A DNA stretch of 64,000 nucleotides from Chloroflexota bacterium (GCA_021824575.1 JAKAKJ010000072.1:1-64000); one strand, 5' to 3'. Positions 18,376 through 28,951 are shown, counted from the first letter of the stretch. The notes: generated by a model not told the origin, from the sequence alone. Translations and numbers: made by a program.

Positions 18376-19401
18376 ATGGCAGATCTTACGTTGGAAGATA
18401 TTGCGAAACAAGCCGGGGTCTCTCGCTCCACAGTGTCACGTGTCGTGAACAACCATCCCAACGTGCGCGGCAAAGTCCGTCAGCGTGTGCTTCAGGTAAT
18501 CGAAGATACAGGCTTTCATCCCAACGCCGCGGCCCGAACGCTCGCATCCCAACGTTCGTGGACCATCGGCCTGCTCCTTCCCCACAGCGTAAGCTTCTTC
18601 TTCACCGATCCGTATTATCCCCACTTAACCAAAGGCATTGCCCAGGCTTGCAATCAATATAACTACACACTTGCGCTTTTTCTCGTCGGCACGAAAGAGG
18701 ATGAGGAAAAAATTTTTCCGCGCGTCTCGCGTAAAGGTCTGCTGGACGGCGTCATTGTCCAGGCTGGTCATCACGGCGACCAGGAGATCATCGGCCATCT
18801 CGTTGATGCAGCCATGCCGCTCGTGGTCGCAGGCCGCCCCTTCCGCTCAGACAACGTCAGCTATGTTGATATAGATAATGTCAACGCCGCGGCAAGCGCA
18901 GTCAGCCACCTCGTCCGGCTTGGATATCAGCGCATCGGGACAATCACCGGGCCAGCCAACAGCACCGTTGGATTGGATCGCAAGGAAGGATACGTCAAAA
19001 CCCTGAAGGAACGCGGAAGGAGCGTTGACGATTCCCTGATCGCCGAAGGTGACTTCACCGAAGCAGGTGGATATTACGCAATGCAAAAACTTTTGCCCGC
19101 CAGACCCGATGCAGTCTTCGCCGCGTCGGACATTATGGCAATTGGCGCGATGCGCGCGGCAAGAGAAGCAGGTTTGAACATCCCGGACGATGTGGCTTTT
19201 GTCGGCTTCGATGATCTTCCAATCGCAACTCTTTCAAATATTCAATTAACTACCATCCGCCAGCCGGTCATTCAATTCGGCGTCAAAGCCGTTGAATTGT
19301 TAATCGATCAGATCGAGACCGGAAACACGACACCACGCCGCGTCATCCTGGATACTGAGCTTGTCATCCGGGAATCATGCGGAGCATCCCGCAGAAAATA
19401 G
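18376..19401 (+). CDS. LacI family transcriptional regulator
   Basis: LTLEDIAKQAGVSRSTVSRVVNNHPNVRGKVRQRVLQVIEDTGFHPNAAARTLAS HTH plus periplasmic-binding-like domain; ATG with GAGG upstream. Confidence 0.92.
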   Translation: MADLTLEDIAKQAGVSRSTVSRVVNNHPNVRGKVRQRVLQVIEDTGFHPNAAARTLASQRSWTIGLLLPHSVSFFFTDPYYPHLTKGIAQACNQYNYTLALFLVGTKEDEEKIFPRVSRKGLLDGVIVQAGHHGDQEIIGHLVDAAMPLVVAGRPFRSDNVSYVDIDNVNAAASAVSHLVRLGYQRIGTITGPANSTVGLDRKEGYVKTLKERGRSVDDSLIAEGDFTEAGGYYAMQKLLPARPDAVFAASDIMAIGAMRAAREAGLNIPDDVAFVGFDDLPIATLSNIQLTTIRQPVIQFGVKAVELLIDQIETGNTTPRRVILDTELVIRESCGASRRK

Positions 19402-19625
19402 ACAGGAAGTAATCGTTTCAAAAACCTGCGGATCATTCCTTCGGTATCAATTCTGTAATTTGGCGCTTGCCAGGAGGTGACTCAAAGAATAAACGGAAGT
19501 TGATTGTCCATGCAATGGCGTCCGGAATCCAATCGGATGCCGAACGCCACCGACGGGAAGTCCGCATTCCATGACACGGTTACGGACTTCTCACCAGAGA
19601 AATATACCATATCGAAATAAGGAGA

Positions 19626-21413
19626 ATGAAGATGAAACGCTTAACTGTCGTTTTATCACTTTTGATCGGGTTGAGCATGCTGCTCGGTGCATGCGCTCCC
19701 GCCACCACACCGGCTCCAGTTGCAACCGAAGCGCAAACTTCTGCGCCGGCAACTGCTCCAACCACCGCACCGACCGCAGCTGCTGCTGTGACTGAATTCC
19801 CCCGCAACGAAACTCTGTATACTGGCGGCAAGCAATGGGGCCCGCCCTCCAACTGGAATCCGTTCCAAACCGGCAGCTATGCAACAGGCACACTTGGATT
19901 GGTCTACGAAACGCTCTTCATTTATGACCCACTGACTGACAAGTTCATGCCGTGGCTCGCTGAAAGCGGCTCGTGGACGGATGCGAATACGTACGTCTTA
20001 AAGCTTCGCCAGGGGCTCACCTGGTCAGATGGCCAGCCCCTCACAGTGGACGATGTCAAATTCACGTTTGAACTTGGCAAGACTGACACTTTGAACTTCA
20101 GTTCATTGTGGGATTGGCTGGACTCCATCACGAAGGTGGATGCCAATACACTGCAGTTCAACTTCAAGGAAGCGCTCTATCAGGAATGGGCAAACAACCT
20201 GTACAACGTGCCGATTGTCCCTCAGCACATCTGGTCAACCATGAGTGAAAAGGATGTGGAGACTGGCGCCAATGAAAAGCCCATCGGTTCAGGCGCGTTC
20301 ATGTACCAATCCTATGACCAGACCAAGATGGTGTGGGTAAGGAACGACAACTGGTGGGCGATCAAGGCGCTTGGATATTCCATCGCCCCCAAATACATCG
20401 TTGACCTCGTCAACACCAGCAATGAAAACTCACTGGGCCTGGTGCTTCAAGGCAATGAAGACCTAAACAACAACTACCTGCCGGGCGTCTCCACCCTGCT
20501 CCAAGGCGGATATGCCATGCACACCTACTACCCGAATCCGCCATATCACCTGAGCGTCAACACAGCCTGGTTGGACATCAATCTGCAGGAGAAACCGCTG
20601 AGCGATGTCAAATTCCGGCAGGCATTGGCCTATGCCATCAACGTGAGCGACATTGTCACGCGCGACTACGGCAACATGGTCCAGGCCGCGAACCCGACCG
20701 GTTTGCTCCCTGTGTGGGACAAGTACGTGGATCAAAATGTCGTCAAGCAAATGGGCATTTCGTACGATCCGGCAAAGGCGAAGCAACTCCTGGCCGCGGC
20801 TGGCTATAAAGCTGGCAGCGACGGATTCGTCACAAATCCCGATGGCTCGCCAATTGCTTTGAAGATCATCGTCCCCAATGGCTGGTCGGATTGGATGGCC
20901 GCCATCCAGATCATTTCGAAGAATGCCCAGGATGTGGGCATCAACCTGCAGCCCGATTACCCAGACTACAACGGCTATCTGGATGCGCGCTTGAACGGCA
21001 AGTTCGACCTGGCGATTGACAATCAGGTTCAGGTCAGCAATACGCCCTGGTCCTACTACCACTTCATTTTTTACGACAAGCTGGCCGACATCGCCACAAC
21101 TCAGGGCGGTAACTATGGCCGCTATGACAATAAGGCCGCCTTTGATCTGGTAACACAGTTGGACAAGACTCCAACCGATGACCTGGCTGCCATGCAAAAG
21201 ATCACATCACAGTTACAGACCATCCAATTGACCGATCTGCCCGTCATCCCGCTCTGGTACAACGGCGCATGGGCACAATTTAGCACCACCAATTGGACCA
21301 ATTGGCCGGGCGCAGCTGATAATCAAAATCATTACTTCCCCGTCACGTGGAATGGATACTGGAACATGACCAGCATCCTCATGCTGACTCAACTAAAGCC
21401 GGCCGGCGAATAA
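19626..21413 (+). CDS. ABC transporter substrate-binding lipoprotein (SBP family 5)
   Basis: Lipobox LSMLLGAC; LYETLFIYDPLTDKFMPWLAESGSWTDANTYVLKLRQGLTWSDGQPLTVDDVKFTFEL. Confidence 0.92.
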   Translation: MKMKRLTVVLSLLIGLSMLLGACAPATTPAPVATEAQTSAPATAPTTAPTAAAAVTEFPRNETLYTGGKQWGPPSNWNPFQTGSYATGTLGLVYETLFIYDPLTDKFMPWLAESGSWTDANTYVLKLRQGLTWSDGQPLTVDDVKFTFELGKTDTLNFSSLWDWLDSITKVDANTLQFNFKEALYQEWANNLYNVPIVPQHIWSTMSEKDVETGANEKPIGSGAFMYQSYDQTKMVWVRNDNWWAIKALGYSIAPKYIVDLVNTSNENSLGLVLQGNEDLNNNYLPGVSTLLQGGYAMHTYYPNPPYHLSVNTAWLDINLQEKPLSDVKFRQALAYAINVSDIVTRDYGNMVQAANPTGLLPVWDKYVDQNVVKQMGISYDPAKAKQLLAAAGYKAGSDGFVTNPDGSPIALKIIVPNGWSDWMAAIQIISKNAQDVGINLQPDYPDYNGYLDARLNGKFDLAIDNQVQVSNTPWSYYHFIFYDKLADIATTQGGNYGRYDNKAAFDLVTQLDKTPTDDLAAMQKITSQLQTIQLTDLPVIPLWYNGAWAQFSTTNWTNWPGAADNQNHYFPVTWNGYWNMTSILMLTQLKPAGE

Positions 21414-21427
21414 GGAATTCGCTCTTT

Positions 21428-21464
21428 CACCGTCCCTCCCCGGATAAATGCGGGAGGGACGGTG
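21428..21464 (+). terminator. Strong intercistronic hairpin between SBP and permease genes
   Basis: CACCGTCCCTCCCCGgataaatgCGGGAGGGACGGTG; no long T tract, so attenuator or mRNA-stabilising stem is possible. Confidence 0.55.
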
Positions 21465-21499
21465 TCTCTCTGGTACCTCTTCATGCAAAAGGAGAGACG

Positions 21500-22489
21500 G
21501 TGAAACGATATTTCAGTAGAAAACTGCTCATCTACATCCTTACACTCATTCTCGCAGTGACCGTGGATTGGCTCATTCCGCGCTTCATGCCGGGCAACCC
21601 GGTTCAAATCATGATCGCCCGCGCGGGATTGAAAGCCGAATCTGCCAAGCTGGTTTACTCCGAGTATATGAAAGCCTTTGGGTTGGATGTGCCCATCTGG
21701 CAGCAATATATAAATTTCTGGATCGCCTTGTTTCACGGTGACTTCGGCGTGAGTCTGTGGCTCTTTCCGAGGCCAGTGCTTCGAATCATCATGGATGCTG
21801 TTCCGTATGATCTCCTGCTCCTCGTGCCAGCCATCCTGATCAGTTGGTTTGCGGGAAACAATTTTGGCGCGTTTGCCGCGCGCTCAAAATGGCTTGATAA
21901 CACCATATCCCCTCTCGGATATGTTCTCACCGCAACTCCTTATATGTGGCTTGGAATTTTACTGGCGTGGGCGCTTGGAATCGTTGTTCATATTTTTCCC
22001 TTTTCCGGCGCATACAGTTATGGACTCATGCCGAGTCTCTCCTGGAAGTTTATCGGAAGCCTGTTACAACATTGGGTTTTGCCCTTTATGTCTTTGTTCC
22101 TGGTCATGTTCGGGGGCTGGGCCATTGGGATGCGGAATATGATCATCTACGAACTGGAAGCGGATTATTCGCATTATCTCGAAGCGCTGGGTGCGCCCAA
22201 AAATTTGGTCCGCAGGTATGCGTTCAGGAATGCAGTGTTGCCGCAGATCACAGGTCTCGCGCTCCAGTTGGGCGTCATTGTCGCGGGACAGCTTGTTACG
22301 GAAATTGTTTTTTCCTATCCAGGGCTTGGATACCTGATCCTTCAGGCAATTCAAAATCACGATTTCTTCCTGCTCCAGGGCTGTTTTCTCTTCATCATCA
22401 TTGGCGTTTTGATAGCCAATTTCGCCATCGATGTTACGTATGTGCTGGTGGATCCGCGCACACGCGCCGGAATGACGGGGGAGGCATAA
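21500..22489 (+). CDS. ABC transporter permease (DppB/OppB-like)
   Basis: GTG start after GGAGAGACG; EALGAPKNLVRRYAFRNAVLPQITGLALQLGVIVAGQLVTEIVFSYPGLGYL. Confidence 0.9.
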   Translation: MKRYFSRKLLIYILTLILAVTVDWLIPRFMPGNPVQIMIARAGLKAESAKLVYSEYMKAFGLDVPIWQQYINFWIALFHGDFGVSLWLFPRPVLRIIMDAVPYDLLLLVPAILISWFAGNNFGAFAARSKWLDNTISPLGYVLTATPYMWLGILLAWALGIVVHIFPFSGAYSYGLMPSLSWKFIGSLLQHWVLPFMSLFLVMFGGWAIGMRNMIIYELEADYSHYLEALGAPKNLVRRYAFRNAVLPQITGLALQLGVIVAGQLVTEIVFSYPGLGYLILQAIQNHDFFLLQGCFLFIIIGVLIANFAIDVTYVLVDPRTRAGMTGEA

Positions 22490-22495
22490 AACGTC

Positions 22496-23353
22496 ATGCA
22501 ACAACTCAAGAAGAAAAACGAAATGCTTTACTTCGCCATGCGGAATACCAAACTCCGCATCGGCGTCATCATTGTCTTGATCTTCGTAATCCTGGCAATC
22601 ATTGGGCCTTACATCACACATTACAAACCGCGGGACTACGTGGCGCCCGGCCCTCAACCGCCCTCTTCAGAATTCTGGTTCGGGACAACCAGCTTCGGAG
22701 AAGATGTTTTCTCTCAATTCGTAAGTGGTTTGCGAGCGACATTTATCGTGGGCATCCTCGGCGGCGGGATGGGAACTCTGATCGGAGTGCTGGTTGGCTT
22801 TACCGCCGGCTATCGCGGCGGCTGGCTTGACGAAACTCTGAACATGCTCACCAATATCGTTCTGGTGGTTCCGTCGTTGGTTGTGCTCATCATCATCGCC
22901 GCATATCTCGAAGTACGAGGCTTTCTGTTCGAAAGTGTCTTCATCGGATGTTTTGCGTGGCCGTGGGTGGCGCGCGCCATCCGCGCGCAGACGTTTTCCC
23001 TGCGAACCCGCGATTTCGTGGATTTGGCGCGTTTGAGCGGCATGAAACCGCTCAAAATCATCATCACAGAAATTGCGCCAAACATGATGTCTTACTTGCT
23101 GCTGGTTTTTATCCTCCAGTTCGGCGGAGCGATTCTCACCGCAGCCACCCTGGATTTTATCGGCCTGGGCCCGACCAACACCGTCTCGCTGGGATTGATG
23201 ATGAACAACGCGGTCATCTATGGCGCGCTACTTCTGGGCATGTGGTGGTGGTTCATCCCGCCCGGGCTTGCCATCACAATCGTTGTCGGTGCACTCTACA
23301 TTACAAATGTCGGTCTGGATGAAGTTTTCAATCCCAGACTCAGAGAGATGTGA
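22496..23353 (+). CDS. ABC transporter permease (DppC/OppC-like)
   Basis: FWFGTTSFGEDVFSQFVSGLRATFIVGI...; DppC-type permease loop. Confidence 0.9.
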   Translation: MQQLKKKNEMLYFAMRNTKLRIGVIIVLIFVILAIIGPYITHYKPRDYVAPGPQPPSSEFWFGTTSFGEDVFSQFVSGLRATFIVGILGGGMGTLIGVLVGFTAGYRGGWLDETLNMLTNIVLVVPSLVVLIIIAAYLEVRGFLFESVFIGCFAWPWVARAIRAQTFSLRTRDFVDLARLSGMKPLKIIITEIAPNMMSYLLLVFILQFGGAILTAATLDFIGLGPTNTVSLGLMMNNAVIYGALLLGMWWWFIPPGLAITIVVGALYITNVGLDEVFNPRLREM

Positions 23354-23354
23354 C

Positions 23355-24323
23355 ATGGGCTTACAAGTTGAAAATCTCACGGTCTATTATCAAACCCTCA
23401 AGGGCAACGTCCAGGCATTGGAAAACGCATCCTTCAACGTTGCAGATGGCGAGATCATGGGACTGGCAGGCGAATCAGGTTGCGGAAAGACCACGCTCGG
23501 TCACAGTTTGGTCTATTTAAATCAACCCATGAAATTTATTGGGGGGCGCGTCCTGCTCAATGATCAGGATATGCCTATTGCTGATATGGAAGCGATGAAC
23601 GACTTCCGCCTCAAACAGATTTCGATCATCCCGCAATATGCCATGAATGCCCTGAACCCAACGCGCAAGATCGGGAAGATGACCGCGGAACTTCTCGAAT
23701 CAAAAAAGGTCAGCTTCAAAATCATCAAAGCCGAACTGGAGCGGCGCCTGGATCTGGTCAAACTGCCGCGCGAAGTTTTGAACATGTACCCCATTGAGCT
23801 TTCAGGCGGGATGAAACAACGAATGGTCATGGTTCTGTCAACGTTGCTCAATCCGGCCCTGCTCATTGCCGATGAAATCACCTCGGCGCTCGATGTGGCG
23901 AGTCAAAAGGCAGTTGCGGAAATGCTTGTTGAGTTTCGCGATCAACAATGCTGCAACAGCGCCATCGTGATCACGCACGACATTTCTATTTTGTATCAGA
24001 TCGCAGATAGCATCCTGATCATGTATGCCGGCCAATTGGCCGAGAGGGCATCCACCGACGCGATCATCCATTCGCCGCGTCATCCGTACACAAAAATGTT
24101 GATCTCTTCCCTGCCAAAAGTCGGCGTCCGCTACGAAGAAAAGAAATTATCCGGCATACCGGGAAAGCCGCCGTTGTTGCTCAACCCGCCGCGCGGGTGT
24201 CGCTTCAAAGAGCGCTGTCCGCTGGCATTCGAAAAATGCGATCAGGTGCCGCCCTTCGAGGAAATTGCTCCCGGACATTTCGTTGCGTGCTGGAAGGAGT
24301 CTGCGAAGAATGCTCAAGCTTAG
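23355..24323 (+). CDS. ABC transporter ATP-binding protein (DppD/OppD-like)
   Basis: Walker A GESGCGKTT, LSGGMKQRMVM, C-terminal CRFKERCPLAFEKCDQVPP. Confidence 0.92.
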   Translation: MGLQVENLTVYYQTLKGNVQALENASFNVADGEIMGLAGESGCGKTTLGHSLVYLNQPMKFIGGRVLLNDQDMPIADMEAMNDFRLKQISIIPQYAMNALNPTRKIGKMTAELLESKKVSFKIIKAELERRLDLVKLPREVLNMYPIELSGGMKQRMVMVLSTLLNPALLIADEITSALDVASQKAVAEMLVEFRDQQCCNSAIVITHDISILYQIADSILIMYAGQLAERASTDAIIHSPRHPYTKMLISSLPKVGVRYEEKKLSGIPGKPPLLLNPPRGCRFKERCPLAFEKCDQVPPFEEIAPGHFVACWKESAKNAQA

Positions 24324-25269
24324 CAACGTATCGAAAGTCTATAAAGTCGGGGCGTTCGGCGAAAAGGAACTTCACGCGGTCAACGATGTCACCTTCGACA
24401 TAAAAGACGGCGAGGTAACCTCGTTGATTGGCGAAAGCGGCAGTGGAAAAAGCACGATCGGAAAGATGATCCTTCATCTCATTCCACGGACCAAAGGCGG
24501 GATCTTCCTGGATGAGACAGATGTCTCCGAGTTGAAGGGAGCAGCCCTAAAAGAGTATTACCGCAGAGTTCAAGGCGTTTTCCAGGACCCCTTTAGTTCT
24601 TACAACCCAATCTTCAAAGCCGACCGAATATTCAACATGATCCACGATGAGTTTTATCCCGAGGTTAGCAGCCAGGAGTGGGACGATAGGATTTACGATG
24701 CGCTAAAAGCAGTCGGTCTTAACCCCGAACACGTGTTAAATAAGTTTCCGCACCAGCTTAGCGGCGGACAGCTCCAGCGATTTCTCATCGCCCGCGCTCT
24801 TTTGTTGGACATTAAGCTCCTCGTCGCGGATGAAATCATCAGCATGTTGGACGCATCCACACGCATTGACGTTCTCAACCTGCTAGCCGATTTGAAATCA
24901 CGCCATAGCCTTTCGATTCTCTTCATCACGCACGATCTCTCGCTGGCAAACTACATCAGCGAAAGAGCGGTCATCTTGTATCGCGGCTGCATAGCAGAAA
25001 TGGGAGTTACCGAAAAGATATTTACGAATCCAATGCACCCATATACCAAGATGCTGATGGCATCTGTTCCACGTCTCGACCAGAGGTGGGAAAAAGCCGA
25101 TACGGTTGTGGAACAGACCTTGAATCCAATGGGAACCACCGCCGGATGCATTTATTACGAACGATGCCCACTGGCAGATAAAATCTGCGCGCAGGCCAAG
25201 CCAAAGTTCGTGGAACCCGAGCCGGATCATTTTGTCGCTTGTCATCGCGTGGCGGAAAAAATCTCATGA
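24310..25269 (+). CDS. ABC transporter ATP-binding protein (DppF/OppF-like)
   Basis: [50 protein letters not shown]. Confidence 0.92.
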   Translation: MLKLSNVSKVYKVGAFGEKELHAVNDVTFDIKDGEVTSLIGESGSGKSTIGKMILHLIPRTKGGIFLDETDVSELKGAALKEYYRRVQGVFQDPFSSYNPIFKADRIFNMIHDEFYPEVSSQEWDDRIYDALKAVGLNPEHVLNKFPHQLSGGQLQRFLIARALLLDIKLLVADEIISMLDASTRIDVLNLLADLKSRHSLSILFITHDLSLANYISERAVILYRGCIAEMGVTEKIFTNPMHPYTKMLMASVPRLDQRWEKADTVVEQTLNPMGTTAGCIYYERCPLADKICAQAKPKFVEPEPDHFVACHRVAEKIS

Positions 25270-26249
25270 CGAAGATAAAACTGATCGGCGCGGAGCTGGC
25301 TAATATTCCCTGGGAGGAGCGTCCAAACGGAAGCAATGAAGTGATCTGGCGCTCGCAGAAAAATCCGATCATCACGCGCGATGCAGTTCCAAATACAAAC
25401 AGCATTTTCAACAGCGCGGTCGCGCCTTTCAAGGATGGTTTCGCCGGTGTCTTTCGCTGCGACAACACCGCGCGCGATATGCAGATTCATGCGGGCAAAA
25501 GCAAGGATGGCATTCATTGGAATATTGAGCCAGCGCGCATTCAATTTAAATGTGACGACGAAGAGATCAGACAATTCGATTACGCCTATGATCCACGCGT
25601 CTGTTGGATCGAAGATCGTTATTATGTGACGTGGTGCAATGGTTATCACGGGCCGACCATCGGCATGGGCTACACCTACGACTTCGAAACATTTCATCAA
25701 ATGGAGAACGCCTTTCTTCCATATAACAGGAACGGTGTTCTGTTTCCGCGCAAGATCAATGGAAAGTATGCGATGTTCAGCCGCCCCAGCGACACGGGCC
25801 ACACAGCTTTCGGCGATATCTTCTACAGCGAAAGCCCGGACCTGATTCATTGGGGACATCACCGCCATGTCATGTCGCCGGTCGGGGGATGGCAAGCGAC
25901 GAAGGTCGGCGCGGGGCCGACGCCCATCGAAACATCCGAAGGCTGGCTGTTGTTCTACCACGGCGTGTTGACTTCGTGCAACGGCTTTGTCTACAGCTTT
26001 GGCGCGGCGCTTCTCGACCTTGAACAGCCGTGGAAAGTCATCCATCGCACGCGGCCCTATTTGCTCAACCCAAGAGAAATCTATGAGCTTGCAGGCGATG
26101 TTCCCAATGTGGTTTTCCCATGCGCCGCACTCACAGATGCACCAACCGGGCGCATCGTGATCTATTACGGCGGCGCTGACACAGTGACCTGCCTGGCTTT
26201 TACAAAATTTGATGAGCTCATCGAGTTTATCAAATCAAATTCTCTGTAA
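25266..26249 (+). CDS. Glycoside hydrolase family 130 (beta-mannooligosaccharide phosphorylase-like)
   Basis: [35 protein letters not shown]...[15 protein letters not shown]...[20 protein letters not shown]. Confidence 0.88.
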   Translation: MTKIKLIGAELANIPWEERPNGSNEVIWRSQKNPIITRDAVPNTNSIFNSAVAPFKDGFAGVFRCDNTARDMQIHAGKSKDGIHWNIEPARIQFKCDDEEIRQFDYAYDPRVCWIEDRYYVTWCNGYHGPTIGMGYTYDFETFHQMENAFLPYNRNGVLFPRKINGKYAMFSRPSDTGHTAFGDIFYSESPDLIHWGHHRHVMSPVGGWQATKVGAGPTPIETSEGWLLFYHGVLTSCNGFVYSFGAALLDLEQPWKVIHRTRPYLLNPREIYELAGDVPNVVFPCAALTDAPTGRIVIYYGGADTVTCLAFTKFDELIEFIKSNSL

Positions 26250-26335
26250 AAGAGATTTGTATTGAACGGAATGGAACCAACGGACATGATTCTCTCCTTT
26301 TCTCCTCATGTTTGATTTGGGGGCGTGCGGCCTTC

Positions 26336-26370
26336 CCCAATCCCACGCTGGAATTCCTCGTGGGATTGGG
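26336..26370. repeat. Perfect 12-bp inverted repeat between GH130 and GH94 genes
   Basis: CCCAATCCCACG-ctggaattcct-CGTGGGATTGGG. Confidence 0.7.
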
Positions 26371-26442
26371 CGGCCCAAGAGTCATCACATCGCGGATTCC
26401 ATGCAGCAATCATTCCGTTACATTTATCTTCTTTGAGGCATC

Positions 26443-28950
26443 ATGCGTTACGGCCATTTTGATGACGAACGTCGCGAATACATTATCGAACGTCCCGATA
26501 CTCCCCTGCCCTGGATTAACTATCTCGGCTGCGAGAATTATTTCGGGCTGATTTCCAATACAGGCGGCGGATATTCATTCTACAAAGACGCGCGCCTGCG
26601 AAGGTTGATCCGCTATCGCTACAATGACGCGCCATTGGATATGGGCGGCCGTTTTCTTTATCTGCGCGACGATCGTATGGGCGGGGCAACACCGCATCTA
26701 TCTGGACCTTCATTCTGGTCGCCGACATGGATGCCGACTCGGCGCCGGATGAATTTCTACGAATGCCGTCACGGATTAGGCTACACGGTCATTCGCTCGG
26801 AATATTCAGAAATCGAATCTCAAATCCGTTATTTTGTTCCTTTGGGCGAAAGTCTCGAAGTCTGGGGACTGACTCTCACCAATCATCGTGCCCAAACTGC
26901 AAATCTTTCCGTTTTCTCCGCAGTTGAATTCTGCCTGTGGGATGCCAATGATGACGCAACAAACTTCCAGAGAAATTATTCAATCGGTGAAGTGGAAATA
27001 AACGGCAATGTCATTTATCACAAGACCGAATACCGCGAACGCCGCGATCACTTCGCCTATTTCGCCTGCTCTGAGCCGTTGGCGGGATTCGAAACCGATC
27101 GCGAATCTTTTCTCGGTCCCTATCGCGGCTGGGATTCGCCTCGGGCCGTGGAAGCCGGTGAGTTATCCAATTCAGTTGCACACGGATGGCAGCCCATCGG
27201 CGCCCAGCACATCAAAGTCCAGCTAAAGCCGGGCGAACAAAAAAAGATCATCTTTATTCTTGGATATCACGAGAATCCGAAAGATGAAAAGTTCGATCCG
27301 CCTGATTCACAAATCATCAACAAACGTACCGCTTTACCAATCATCGAACGTTACTTGAAAACGGACGAGATGGAAAAGGCCTTTGTCGAACTGCAAAATT
27401 ATTGGAATTGCCTGCTCGAAAAATTCGCAGTAACCACCCCCGATATTCACACGAACCGCATGGTGAATATTTGGAACGCCTACCAGGTAATGACGACATT
27501 CAACATGTCGCGCTCGGCCTCGTATTTTGAATCAGGCATCGGACGCGGCATGGGCTTTCGCGATTCGAATCAAGACCTGCTTGGATTTGTGCAATTTATT
27601 CCGGAGAGCGCGCGCGAACGCATCCTTGATCTGGCGGCGACTCAACTCCCCAGCGGCGGCGCGTACCATCAATATCAACCCTTGACCAAACGCGGCAACA
27701 ACGATATTGGCTCAGGCTTCAACGATGATCCGCTTTGGCTGGTGCTGGCAGTGACCGCTTATGTGAAAGAGGCCGGGGATTGGGCAATCCTCGATGAACG
27801 CGTTCCATACGATAACCAGCCCGGTTCTGAGATGCCATTGTTCGAACATCTTCAACGTTCGATTCAATACTCGCTCGACCGGATCGGCCCGCATGGTTTG
27901 CCATTGATTGGCCGCGCAGATTGGAACGATTGTCTAAATTTGAATTGCTTTTCTGATTCACCCGGCCAATCCTTTCAAACCACAACAAACAAAGACGGAA
28001 AAGCCGCGGAGAGCATTTTTATTGCCGGCTTGTTCGTGTTGGCCGCAAAAGAGATGGCGGACTTGAGTGAGAAGTTAGAGGTGAAAAGCGAGAAGGAAAA
28101 TCGGGACTTCCCCCTTCTCCCCTCTCACTTTTATCTTGAGAAAGCTGCTGAAATGGAATCTGTCATCTGGCAGCACGGCTGGGATGGCGATTGGTTCCGA
28201 CGCGCGTACGATGACTTCGGTCGCGCACTCGGCTCGAAGCAAAACAACGAGGGGCAAATCTTCATCGAGCCGCAGGGAATTTGCGTGATGGCGGGTCTCG
28301 GTGTAAACGATGACCGCGCTCGATGCGCGCTGGATTCCGTTACAGAACATTTGGCAACACCGCATGGGATTGTTTTGCACCAACCGGCTTTCACAAAATA
28401 TTATTTGCATCTCGGCGAGATTTCATCGTACCCGCCGGGATACAAGGAAAACGCAGGCGTCTTCTGCCACACCAATCCATGGATCATGATCGCTGAAGCA
28501 AAGATCGGACGCGGCGATAAAGCACACGATTATTATTTGCGTATCAACCCATCAGCCCGCGAAGATTTAAGCGAAGTTCATCGCTGCGAACCATACGTTT
28601 ATGCTCAAATGATCGCGGGCAAGGACGCGTCCGCACACGGTGAGGCCAAAAATTCCTGGCTCACAGGAACTGCTTCGTGGAATTACGTTGCCATCACACA
28701 ATGGATTCTTGGAATCCGCCCAACGTATGACGGCTTGCGGATTGACCCATGCATCCCGTCAGCGTGGGATGGCTTTTCGGCAACGCGCCGCTTTCGGGGC
28801 CGCGTGATGCGGATCATTGTCCACAATCCACAGCATGTTTGCAAAGGCGTTGTCAAAATGAGCGTGGACAAAAATATCACCGAGGGAAATCTAATCCCAT
28901 CGAATCTGGATGACAATGAACACATCGTTGAAGTATGGCTGGGAAAATAA
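26443..28950 (+). CDS. Glycoside hydrolase family 94 (cellobiose/cello-oligosaccharide phosphorylase-like)
   Basis: MRYGHFDDERREYIIERPDTPLPWINYLGCENYFGLISNTGGGYSFYKDARLRRLIRYRYN...GIGRGMGFRDSNQDLLGFVQ...GRADWNDCLNL. Confidence 0.92.
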   Translation: MRYGHFDDERREYIIERPDTPLPWINYLGCENYFGLISNTGGGYSFYKDARLRRLIRYRYNDAPLDMGGRFLYLRDDRMGGATPHLSGPSFWSPTWMPTRRRMNFYECRHGLGYTVIRSEYSEIESQIRYFVPLGESLEVWGLTLTNHRAQTANLSVFSAVEFCLWDANDDATNFQRNYSIGEVEINGNVIYHKTEYRERRDHFAYFACSEPLAGFETDRESFLGPYRGWDSPRAVEAGELSNSVAHGWQPIGAQHIKVQLKPGEQKKIIFILGYHENPKDEKFDPPDSQIINKRTALPIIERYLKTDEMEKAFVELQNYWNCLLEKFAVTTPDIHTNRMVNIWNAYQVMTTFNMSRSASYFESGIGRGMGFRDSNQDLLGFVQFIPESARERILDLAATQLPSGGAYHQYQPLTKRGNNDIGSGFNDDPLWLVLAVTAYVKEAGDWAILDERVPYDNQPGSEMPLFEHLQRSIQYSLDRIGPHGLPLIGRADWNDCLNLNCFSDSPGQSFQTTTNKDGKAAESIFIAGLFVLAAKEMADLSEKLEVKSEKENRDFPLLPSHFYLEKAAEMESVIWQHGWDGDWFRRAYDDFGRALGSKQNNEGQIFIEPQGICVMAGLGVNDDRARCALDSVTEHLATPHGIVLHQPAFTKYYLHLGEISSYPPGYKENAGVFCHTNPWIMIAEAKIGRGDKAHDYYLRINPSAREDLSEVHRCEPYVYAQMIAGKDASAHGEAKNSWLTGTASWNYVAITQWILGIRPTYDGLRIDPCIPSAWDGFSATRRFRGRVMRIIVHNPQHVCKGVVKMSVDKNITEGNLIPSNLDDNEHIVEVWLGK
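28066..28135. repeat. Repeat-like imperfect palindrome carried in frame inside the GH94 ORF
   Basis: gtgagaagttagaggtgaaaagcgagaagg...ccttctcccctctcacttt; encodes SEKLEVKSEKENRDFPLLPSHFYLE. Confidence 0.55.
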
Positions 28951-28951
28951 C

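Noticed and set aside
21946-22830. 294-aa plus-strand ORF overlapping two permease genes
   Set aside because: Out-of-frame reading of DppB/DppC-like genes; no plausible protein features.
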